From an uncultured Brevinema sp. (GTDB taxonomy: Bacteria > Spirochaetota > Brevinematia > Brevinematales > Brevinemataceae): a DNA stretch of 5,038 bases. This document shows positions 1-5,038 of the stretch, one piece after another (within the stretch, counting starts at the first letter, position 1; each line of letters starts with the position of its first letter). The translations under genes and the position numbers were made by a program. Under the pieces are notes generated by a model that made no database searches, was not told the origin of the DNA, and saw nothing but the letters and a program-made list of their open reading frames with translations. Location: positions 1 through 5,038 of the forward strand of contig CAMQSH010000145.1 in NCBI GenBank assembly GCA_947036575.1. Reading direction: 5' to 3'.

Positions 1-138
1 TTTTGCAATATGCCTATTAAAAACGATTTAAATATAGATAAAATTGAAACTTTGAGGAAGAGTTGTAAAGAGAATGCACGTAAATACTGTCCTGAACTTC
101 AAGCAAGTTCATTTAGACATTTAAAAGAAGATAAATGA
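1..138 (+). CDS. 3' end of an unidentified protein (partial)
   Basis: Frame 1 is open from the first base to a TGA at 136-138 and gives 45 residues, so this is probably the C-terminal end of a gene that begins before the window. An ATG at base 10 has no visible ribosome binding site in the few bases before it, so a complete 42-residue gene is less likely. The peptide is charged and lysine-rich, with Cys22 and Cys30 in the segment CKENARKYCPEL. A Cys-x7-Cys pair with basic residues between resembles one half of the cysteine-rich GLG1-type repeat found in small secreted bacterial proteins, but the following Cys-Leu of that repeat is missing, so I do not assign it. No hairpin terminator follows. 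Function unknown. Confidence 0.45.
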   Translation, partial: FCNMPIKNDLNIDKIETLRKSCKENARKYCPELQASSFRHLKEDK

Positions 139-144
139 TATCAT
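135..144. repeat. 10-bp perfect palindrome at the stop codon of the upstream frame
   Basis: ATGATATCAT reads the same on both strands and includes the TGA stop at 136-138. It is too short, and lacks a loop or T-run, to be a terminator. The octamer ATGATATC recurs on the - strand in the batD leader (about 2449-2456). It could be a small operator half or a chance AT-rich palindrome; chance is quite likely. Confidence 0.3.
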
Positions 145-225
145 GTTCTATATTGAAAGCATAAAACAGTCTTAAGAAGTCTTGCGTAAGGATCAAAAAA
201 CTTGTACATAAATTAGGAAAACAAG

Positions 226-408
226 ATGAGTAAAGATTTAATTGATTATACAGTAAACGGAGATTTAAAAGGCGTCAAAGAATGTATAAAGAACGGTGCT
301 GACATTAATGTTATAACTGATGAAGGTCATACTGCTTTATCTATAGCTAGCGAGTTTGGACATATAGATGTCGTTGAATATTTAGAGAGTGCAAGGGCTA
401 AAGAATAA
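226..408 (+). CDS. Small ankyrin-repeat protein
   Basis: This 60-residue protein is made almost entirely of ankyrin repeats, a helix-turn-helix protein-binding fold. Residues 4-32 form a degenerate repeat (DLIDYTVNGDLKGVKECIKN then GADINV). Residues 33-58 form a clearer one with the TALSIA helix at 36-41, the GH turn at 45-46 and the VVEYL second helix. The start is supported by AGGA at 215-218, seven bases before the ATG. There is no signal peptide or membrane segment, so it should be cytosolic. Two repeats are few for a stable ankyrin domain, so it may pair with itself or a partner, or be the remnant of a longer protein. The next gene, a TfoX C-terminal domain protein, starts 14 bases after its stop, which suggests co-transcription. 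The fold is confident; the target is unknown. Confidence 0.8.
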   Translation: MSKDLIDYTVNGDLKGVKECIKNGADINVITDEGHTALSIASEFGHIDVVEYLESARAKE

Positions 409-422
409 AAGGATGTGATGTT

Positions 423-701
423 ATGGCAAAACTTACTTCTATAATCAATATTGGTAAAGAAATGGAAAACAAACTACATTCTATTGATATTTGTACTGCA
501 GAAGAACTGATACAGATAGGGAGCAAAAAAAGCTTTTCTCGTTTAAAAATACGACATTCAAATATTTGTTTAGTTCATTTGTACACTCTTCAAGGAGCGA
601 TTGATAATATTAAATATAGTCAATTGCCTTCTGAAGTCAAAAGCGACTTAAAAATCTTTAATGATAGTCTAAAAGACTCCCAAATTAGGAGTCTTTTTTG
701 A
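423..701 (+). CDS. Stand-alone TfoX C-terminal domain protein
   Basis: This 92-residue protein matches the TfoX_C domain. Residues 4-33 hold the helix-hairpin-helix-like start (LTSIINIGKEMENKL then the I/CTAEELIQIGS turn), 38-60 the SRLK and LVHLYTLQGAI helices, and 68-76 the closing LPSEVKSDL. In gammaproteobacterial Sxy/TfoX competence regulators this domain follows an N-terminal TfoX domain. Here that domain is absent, as in many short family members of unknown role, so a competence function should not be assumed. The fold is related to small DNA-binding domains, but no partner can be named. AAAGGA at 408-413 lies nine bases before the ATG; nearby ATGs at 413 and 418 are out of frame. The last ten codons (LKDSQIRSLF) are written in the terminator hairpin, and the end overlaps batD on the other strand by 17 bases. 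Confidence 0.85.
   Translation: MAKLTSIINIGKEMENKLHSIDICTAEELIQIGSKKSFSRLKIRHSNICLVHLYTLQGAIDNIKYSQLPSEVKSDLKIFNDSLKDSQIRSLF
671..699 (+). terminator. Intrinsic terminator inside two convergent coding ends
   Basis: AAAAGACTCC (671-680) pairs perfectly with GGAGTCTTTT (688-697) across a 7-base loop, and the T-run continues to 699. On the + strand this is a standard intrinsic terminator for the ankyrin/TfoX_C unit. On the - strand the same stem is followed by only four Ts (all in the stem) before AGAC, so termination of batD may be weaker. The hairpin encodes the last residues of the TfoX_C protein. It also encodes the final Lys-Asp-Ser of BatD, whose TAA stop (685-687) sits in the loop. Confidence 0.85.
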
Positions 702-2415
702 TTTTTATTTTATCAATAGTATCCAAAATCAAATAAGCTTCAGATAGATATCCTTTGATTTGGGTTTCTGAGGGTGTGCTTGCAAATGCATGAAAATCTA
801 ATTCACTAAGTAGTTGTAAAAATCCTTTTTCTAATAAGAACTCAATGTTATTGTTTTTGAGATAATCAATGATCTCTGGAGGAGATGATGAATTACTAAT
901 ACTAAATTTGTCAGCACAAAAATATAAAATACTTTGTCTAATAAGACGAGCAGCTTCTTTATACTGATTTTTTTGTATCGCTTGTTCTCCATCTGCCATA
1001 ATTTTTTGAAGTCGTTTTTTGGCACCACTAGCACGAGCATAGTTGATATTTGTTGAAAGTTTTTGATTTTCTAAGGATTTTAAAAACGCTCCTAACATCA
1101 TTAATAAACCCAAAATAATAGATCCTATAATATAGGGAAGACCTGAACTATAAGAAAATAGTTGTGAGATTTCTGGTAAAGAAGTTAATTTTTTTGTGTT
1201 TGTATTATTTAATGATTTATTATTGACTACTTGTAAGGTTAGAGTTTCTGTTTGAGAACTTTTTACTGACCCTTTGTTATCAGTGTAATTAAGGGTGATA
1301 GATGGTATGGTGTAGGATCCTTCTTGTTTTGGGATTATGGTATAAGTAAACACTTTTTTCATATAAATATTATTAGAATTATTTGAGTCTTCAATTCCTA
1401 ATTCTAAAGTGCTGGTAGGTGTAGAAATAAATAAATTTGTTAAGGATACATTTTTAAAAGGATCTACAAAAAAATCAACATTTCCGTCACCTTCAATGCT
1501 TACTGTTAATGATTGTTCTTCTGTAGCATTCATTTGATATTGAGAGAGATGAGTAGAAATAGCTAGATTTTCACCTATATATGTAAGGTTTTTTGTAATA
1601 GGGATAGATTCTATTTCAACAGGATCCCCTACAATATTAAGATTTTGAAAACCATTTCTGACCTGAAAGGCAGGTGGATAAAAGCTTAAAGTCCCTGTTT
1701 CTAAAGGAAATACAATATATTGAGTAAGACGTTTTCCATATAATACACCAGTACCAAATTGTCTGGTAATGATTTCAGTTTGTTCAGGAATAGTGACAGA
1801 ATGTACTATTCCTCCGTCAAATCTTGGAGGATAGGCTTGTCTGGGTAATTGTATTTTTTTTAGAAAATTAGGATCATCGGAAAAAAGATAAAGATCAGCA
1901 ATAAATCCTGTATTTTGAGGCATACTATCTCTAGTAACATCTATTTGTAAAAAGGCTTCTGTTGGTCCTTCATAAAACATACCAAAAGGATTTCCTCTAT
2001 TACGTGAGTTTGGGACTTGTAATTTATCTGTTTTTTCTACAGTAATAGAAGATGATGGGCTATAAATAGTATTACTACGTTTAGTTTTAATGATAAAAGT
2101 AGGGATAGTGATTTTACCTGTTGCAAGGGGGGTATATTGATAAATATAGGAAGTAATATTTCTTATTTCAGTATTACCATTGATATGGTTTATTTCGCGT
2201 TTAGATATTACGCCTTTATAAGCTATGGTAAATTTACTAGAGTTAGTAGAAGGCATAGGTATTTCTGCTAAAGATTCATTAATAACATCGATCTGAATTT
2301 CTGCAAATTCATTAGTTCCTATTGACGGAGGATTTACAGATACCTTAATAATAGGATCTGCAGCAAAAAGAGTAGTTTGAAAAAAGACAGTAAAGAGCAA
2401 AAAAATATAATGCAT
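685..2415 (-). CDS. batD: BatD-family aerotolerance protein
   Basis: This 576-residue protein has the BatD (oxygen tolerance) architecture. A hydrophobic signal peptide spans residues 1-19 (cleavage near FAA-DP). Three extracytoplasmic beta-sandwich regions follow, at about 20-127, 152-275 and 285-397. The first includes the typical YTPLATGKITIPTF stretch and the second the YGKRLTQYIVFPLETGTL stretch. One membrane helix lies at about 425-445 (GLPYIIGSIILGLLMMLGAF), then a mainly helical cytoplasmic tail at 446-576. BatD is thought to work in the envelope with the MoxR ATPase and the von Willebrand-type proteins BatA and BatB; its biochemical role is not established. AGGAGA at 2421-2426 is five bases upstream of the ATG, which fixes the start. 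No other bat gene is in the window: a divergent transporter lies upstream and a convergent gene downstream, so batD appears monocistronic. The family call is confident; a role in oxygen tolerance here is inferred. Confidence 0.88.
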   Translation of the reverse strand: MHYIFLLFTVFFQTTLFAADPIIKVSVNPPSIGTNEFAEIQIDVINESLAEIPMPSTNSSKFTIAYKGVISKREINHINGNTEIRNITSYIYQYTPLATGKITIPTFIIKTKRSNTIYSPSSSITVEKTDKLQVPNSRNRGNPFGMFYEGPTEAFLQIDVTRDSMPQNTGFIADLYLFSDDPNFLKKIQLPRQAYPPRFDGGIVHSVTIPEQTEIITRQFGTGVLYGKRLTQYIVFPLETGTLSFYPPAFQVRNGFQNLNIVGDPVEIESIPITKNLTYIGENLAISTHLSQYQMNATEEQSLTVSIEGDGNVDFFVDPFKNVSLTNLFISTPTSTLELGIEDSNNSNNIYMKKVFTYTIIPKQEGSYTIPSITLNYTDNKGSVKSSQTETLTLQVVNNKSLNNTNTKKLTSLPEISQLFSYSSGLPYIIGSIILGLLMMLGAFLKSLENQKLSTNINYARASGAKKRLQKIMADGEQAIQKNQYKEAARLIRQSILYFCADKFSISNSSSPPEIIDYLKNNNIEFLLEKGFLQLLSELDFHAFASTPSETQIKGYLSEAYLILDTIDKIKIKKDS

Positions 2416-2456
2416 GGTGTTCTCCTAAGTTATTTAGAATCTTAAAAAGATATCAT

Positions 2457-2485
2457 AGTATCTTATAAAACTGTGTTTTTTGCAA
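2457..2485 (-). promoter_or_regulatory. Possible batD promoter
   Basis: On the - strand TTGCAA (2485-2480) is followed after 17 bases by GATACT (2462-2457). Each box matches the sigma-70 consensus at four of six positions, about 40 bases before the batD start codon. The region is very AT-rich, so other boxes are possible. A short inverted repeat, AAGATA at 2447-2452 and TATCTT at 2459-2464, covers the -10 and the likely transcription start and might bind a regulator. Confidence 0.3.
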
Positions 2486-2544
2486 CTATTCGTAAAAATA
2501 TGATAAGCTTTGAGTTCAATTTTCTATAGATTTCTATTTTATAT

Positions 2545-2560
2545 TATATATATATATATA
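2545..2560. repeat. (TA)8 dinucleotide tract
   Basis: Eight uninterrupted TA units lie in the divergent intergenic region, ending 15 bases before the -35 box of the symporter promoter. Such a tract is flexible and easily melted, and could vary in length by strand slippage. Its position relative to the promoter would let length affect expression, but nothing in one sequence shows that it does. Confidence 0.6.
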
Positions 2561-2575
2561 GTTATAAAAATTGTA

Positions 2576-2603
2576 TTGACTTAATGCTAATTCATGCTAT
2601 TAT
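2576..2603 (+). promoter_or_regulatory. Extended -10 promoter for the symporter unit
   Basis: TTGACT (2576-2581) and TATTAT (2598-2603) are separated by 16 bases, each five of six against the sigma-70 consensus. A TG at 2595-2596 gives an extended -10 (TGCTATTAT). Transcription would start near 2610 and leave a leader of about 60 bases. The hexamer ATGCTA occurs at 2584-2589 and again at 2594-2599, one helical turn apart, inside the promoter. This is the best promoter in the window. Confidence 0.6.
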
Positions 2604-2657
2604 AAGAATATGAAAACATTAAAGGTATTGAATAAATATTATAATTAAATGAAAATT

Positions 2658-2662
2658 AGGAG
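2658..2662 (+). promoter_or_regulatory. Ribosome binding site deciding the symporter start
   Basis: AGGAG lies seven bases before the ATG at 2670. The upstream in-frame ATG at 2649 is preceded only by A/T bases with no Shine-Dalgarno match, and this AGGAG would lie inside its coding region. The start at 2670 is therefore preferred, which removes seven residues. Confidence 0.85.
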
Positions 2663-2669
2663 CTTTATC

Positions 2670-3962
2670 ATGAGCGAGAAAAAATCGATATTTACTTGGT
2701 ATTTGAGTATTAATCTGTTACTCAAAATTACTATTGCTATTACGGCAGGTTCTATAGTGGGTATTTTACTTATAATTTTGGGTGTAGATACAAAGTTATA
2801 TATTCAAATATTTCAGCCTTTAGGAGATGTGTTAATTCGACTATTAAAAATGATAGTTATACCCGTAGTTAGTTTATCTTTAATTGTAGGGGCTGCAAGT
2901 TTAGCACCTTCAAAATTGAGTAGTATTGGTATTAAAATATTAGTTATATATTTTATTACTAATGCAGCAGCAGTCTTTTTAGGGCTTTTATCTGCAAATA
3001 TTTTCAAACCTGGTTTAGGTATGAATCTAGTATCTGATATTGCAGCAGTAAGTACCAGTGCTCCTCCACAATCTATAACACAAGTCTTTCTTAATATTAT
3101 CCCCACAAATCCTATAGAATCATTAGTTAGAGGTGATATTTTACCTATTATTTTCTTTTCTTTCATTTTTGGTGTTTCTTTAGCTATTTTGGTAGAAAAA
3201 AAGGTGAAAGGTGCAAAAGTTCTTCTTGAAGCACTTGAAGGTGCTGTAGAAACTATTTATATAATAGTTTCTGGTGTTATGCAATATGCTCCTATAGGTG
3301 TGTTTGCTCTTATTTCTATTGTGTTTGCTCTTCATGGTCCTAAAGTGCTAGGGCCATTGTTGTTTGTAATTGTTGTTTGTTATATAACGTATATTGTTCA
3401 ATTATTCCTTGTATTTGGTGGATTATTAGCAGCTAATAAACTTAGTGTCTCTGTATTTTTTAAAAAAACTACACAAGCATTAATTACTGCTTTTGTCACA
3501 AGAACTTCTAGTGGTACATTGCCGGTTTCTATGGATAGTATGGAAAAACTAGGGGTACCTAGAGCAATTTCTTCTTTTACCTTACCTCTTGGGGCTACTA
3601 TTAATATGAATGGAACATCGATTTATCTCGGTGTTTGTGCAATGTTTGTAGGATATGCAACAAATACCCCACTTACAATAGAGCAACAAATTGTTACTGT
3701 GGTAACAGCAAGTCTTGCAGCTATTGGTACTGCTGGTATTCCTGGTGCAGGAGCTATAATGCTTTTATTAGTTTTTGAAACTATAGGACTTAAGCTTACA
3801 GAAGGTTCTGCGATTGCTACTGCTTATGCGATGATTCTTGGTATTGATACTATCTTAGATATGGGACGTACTTGTCTTAATGTTGGAGGTGATATGGTAT
3901 GTACTGCAATTATTGCTAAATCCGAACAAGAACTTGATGAAAAAGCGTGGGAACTTGAATAA
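2670..3962 (+). CDS. Sodium or proton-coupled acidic amino acid/dicarboxylate symporter
   Basis: This 430-residue inner-membrane protein belongs to the dicarboxylate/amino acid:cation symporter family (GltP, GltT, DctA, archaeal GltPh) and has the usual length and hydrophobic pattern. Family landmarks, numbered from the preferred start, are LLKMIVIPVV near 58, the hairpin-1 serine motif TSSGTLP ending at 285, the helix-7 motif NMNGT at 312-316, GIPGAG from 356 in hairpin 2, and DMGRTCLNVGGD in helix 8. By alignment with GltPh, Asp397, Arg400, Thr401 and Asn404 form the substrate site. Arg400 corresponds to the arginine that grips the side-chain carboxylate, so an acidic substrate is favoured over neutral amino acids. 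Asp408 matches a sodium ligand. The usual NMDGT aspartate is Asn314 here. Alanine dehydrogenase follows 57 bases later without a terminator between. The exact substrate (glutamate, aspartate or C4-dicarboxylate) and coupling ion cannot be read from sequence. Confidence 0.9.
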   Translation: MSEKKSIFTWYLSINLLLKITIAITAGSIVGILLIILGVDTKLYIQIFQPLGDVLIRLLKMIVIPVVSLSLIVGAASLAPSKLSSIGIKILVIYFITNAAAVFLGLLSANIFKPGLGMNLVSDIAAVSTSAPPQSITQVFLNIIPTNPIESLVRGDILPIIFFSFIFGVSLAILVEKKVKGAKVLLEALEGAVETIYIIVSGVMQYAPIGVFALISIVFALHGPKVLGPLLFVIVVCYITYIVQLFLVFGGLLAANKLSVSVFFKKTTQALITAFVTRTSSGTLPVSMDSMEKLGVPRAISSFTLPLGATINMNGTSIYLGVCAMFVGYATNTPLTIEQQIVTVVTASLAAIGTAGIPGAGAIMLLLVFETIGLKLTEGSAIATAYAMILGIDTILDMGRTCLNVGGDMVCTAIIAKSEQELDEKAWELE

Positions 3963-3983
3963 TTATCAATATAAGAATATAAT
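3955..3983 (+). promoter_or_regulatory. Possible internal promoter for alanine dehydrogenase
   Basis: TTGAAT (3955-3960) and a perfect TATAAT (3978-3983) are separated by the ideal 17 bases. The -35 box lies in the last codons of the symporter, including the T of its stop. Transcription would begin near 3990, about 30 bases before the next start codon. The spacing and the exact -10 are better than usual for chance, although the gap is almost all A and T. Confidence 0.45.
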
Positions 3984-4019
3984 AAATAAAATATCAACAA
4001 TATATTTAGGAGAATCACT

Positions 4020-5038
4020 ATGATTATAGGATGCCCAAAAGAAATTAAAACCCACGAATATCGTGTGGGTCTTACCCCTTCCAACGTTAAAAGTTATGTT
4101 GCGAAAAGTCATACTATATATATAGAATCAAAAGCCGGAGAAGGTGTTGGTTTTATGGATGCTGATTACAAAGCAGCAGGAGCGATCATTACAGATAAAA
4201 AAACTCTTTTTGAAAAATCAGAAATGATTATCAAAGTCAAAGAACCAATCGCTGAAGAATATAGTTATTTTCGTGATAATACTATTCTTTATACTTATTT
4301 ACATTTAGCTGCAGATAAAGAGCTTACAGAAATGCTTTTGAACAAAAAAATTCGCTCTATTGCTTATGAAACAATCTCCGAAAATAGACAATTACCTTGT
4401 CTTGCCCCAATGAGTGCTATTGCTGGTCGTCTTTCTGTGCAAGAAGGAGCTAAATATATAGAAAAAACCTATGGTGGATTAGGAATTCTTCTTGGTGGTG
4501 TTCCAGGAACTCCAAAAGCTAATGTAGTTATTATAGGTGGTGGTGTCGTCGGCATCAACGCTGCTCAAATAGCAATGGGTATGGGTGCTGATGTTACAAT
4601 TTTGGATCTTAGTAATGAAAGACTTACTTATATAGATCAAACGTTTAATATGCGTATCAAAACATTACAAAGTAGTAGAGGTAGTATAGAAAATATTCTT
4701 CCCGTGGCTGATGTGATTATCGGTGCTGTTCTTATTCCAGGAGCAAAAGCTCCAAAATTAATTACTAAAAATGATCTATCCTTGATGAAAAAAGGAGCTG
4801 TTTTAGTAGACGTGGCAATAGATCAAGGTGGATGTTTTGAAACTTCTAAAGCAACTACTCATAGTGATCCTATTTATATAGTAGATGGTGTGGTTCATTA
4901 TTGTGTAGCGAATATGCCTGGAGCTGTAGCTCGTACTTCAACACTTGCCTTAACTAATTCTACTTTAAATTATGGACTACAAATTGCTGGTTTGGGTGTA
5001 GAAGAAGCTTGCCGTAAAAATAATGCTATCTTAGAAGG
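4020..5038 (+). CDS. ald: Alanine dehydrogenase (3' end beyond the window)
   Basis: This frame stays open to the window edge with 339 complete codons; the family is usually about 370 residues, so roughly 30 are missing. The enzyme catalyses NAD-dependent oxidative deamination of L-alanine to pyruvate and ammonium, reversibly, in the cytosol. The N-terminal signature GCPKEIKTHEYRVGLTP contains Arg15. Lys74 (KVKEP), His95 (YLHLA) and Asp268 (DVAIDQGG) match the pyruvate-binding and catalytic residues of characterised enzymes. The Rossmann motif GGGVVG at 173-178 and the acidic Asp196 ending the second strand favour NAD over NADP. The C-terminal lobe motif NMPGAVARTST is at 298-308. AGGAGA at 4008-4013 lies six bases before the ATG. 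Being a single chain with these catalytic residues, it fits alanine dehydrogenase rather than the related transhydrogenase alpha subunit. The symporter upstream suggests a shared amino acid catabolic role. Confidence 0.95.
   Translation, partial: MIIGCPKEIKTHEYRVGLTPSNVKSYVAKSHTIYIESKAGEGVGFMDADYKAAGAIITDKKTLFEKSEMIIKVKEPIAEEYSYFRDNTILYTYLHLAADKELTEMLLNKKIRSIAYETISENRQLPCLAPMSAIAGRLSVQEGAKYIEKTYGGLGILLGGVPGTPKANVVIIGGGVVGINAAQIAMGMGADVTILDLSNERLTYIDQTFNMRIKTLQSSRGSIENILPVADVIIGAVLIPGAKAPKLITKNDLSLMKKGAVLVDVAIDQGGCFETSKATTHSDPIYIVDGVVHYCVANMPGAVARTSTLALTNSTLNYGLQIAGLGVEEACRKNNAILE

Noticed and set aside
168..183. AGTCTT repeated 10 bases apart before the ankyrin gene, with a possible TTGCGT/TACATA promoter nearby
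   Set aside because: The hexamer repeat is short, and the candidate -10 matches only three of six consensus bases, so neither an operator nor a promoter can be supported.
423..701. Competence regulator Sxy/TfoX
   Set aside because: Only the C-terminal domain is present, and no competence gene or CRP-like site is visible, so naming it tfoX or sxy would overstate the evidence.
831..1040. 69-codon open frame on the - strand
   Set aside because: It lies wholly inside batD in another frame of the same strand, has no good ribosome binding site or recognisable domain, and batD is convincingly coding here.
2649..2669. Seven-residue N-terminal extension of the symporter from the ATG at 2649
   Set aside because: There is no Shine-Dalgarno sequence before 2649, whereas AGGAG sits at the right distance before 2670.
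2813..3166. 117-codon open frame on the - strand
   Set aside because: It is antisense to the symporter, whose family motifs run through this stretch. The translation resembles no known protein and reflects codon bias of the opposite strand.
3300..3332. 12-base direct repeat GTGTTTGCTCTT within the symporter
   Set aside because: The two copies encode VFAL twice, in a helix where related symporters have a similar GVFALI sequence, so it looks like codon convergence rather than a recent duplication or a mobile-element scar.
3824..4084. 86-codon open frame on the - strand
   Set aside because: It is antisense to the symporter C-terminus and the alanine dehydrogenase N-terminus, both strongly conserved, and it also crosses the intergenic gap that carries the forward ribosome binding site.

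Overview
This is an AT-rich window from a bacterium with clear AGGAG-type ribosome binding sites and tightly packed genes. The gene content is a BatD-family aerotolerance protein, a small ankyrin protein, a stand-alone TfoX C-terminal domain, a sodium/dicarboxylate symporter and alanine dehydrogenase. With the low GC, this fits a Gram-negative-type host such as a spirochaete (Brachyspira or Brevinema-like). That is an inference from gene content and composition; nothing in the window fixes the taxon, and a Bacteroidota-like host is not excluded.

Layout. Bases 1-138 are the 3' end of an unidentified short or truncated reading frame on the + strand. A gap of about 90 bases leads to a two-gene + strand unit (226-701): a 60-residue ankyrin-repeat protein followed 14 bases later by a 92-residue TfoX_C-only protein. 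This unit converges on batD (685-2415, - strand). The two genes overlap by 17 bases, and a 10-bp-stem terminator is written inside the final codons of both. A 254-base divergent intergenic region (2416-2669) carries outward promoters for batD and for the second + strand unit. That unit contains an acidic amino acid/dicarboxylate symporter (2670-3962, with a corrected start) and alanine dehydrogenase (4020 to the window edge, about 30 residues short of the usual length). A second promoter-like sequence straddles the symporter stop codon and could drive the dehydrogenase separately.

How the genes may work together. The symporter and alanine dehydrogenase look like an amino acid uptake and catabolism pair: import of glutamate, aspartate or a C4-dicarboxylate, and NAD-linked interconversion of alanine with pyruvate and ammonium. 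BatD is an envelope protein normally encoded within a moxR-batABCDE cluster, but here it stands alone between its own promoter and terminator. The ankyrin/TfoX_C pair has no assignable pathway; one is a protein-binding fold and the other a small fold related to DNA-binding domains. I found no convincing RNA gene, CRISPR array, insertion sequence or phage gene. Most of the window is ordinary chromosome; the best oddities are the terminator embedded in two coding sequences, the ankyrin/TfoX_C pair, the orphan batD and a substitution in the symporter's sodium-binding motif.
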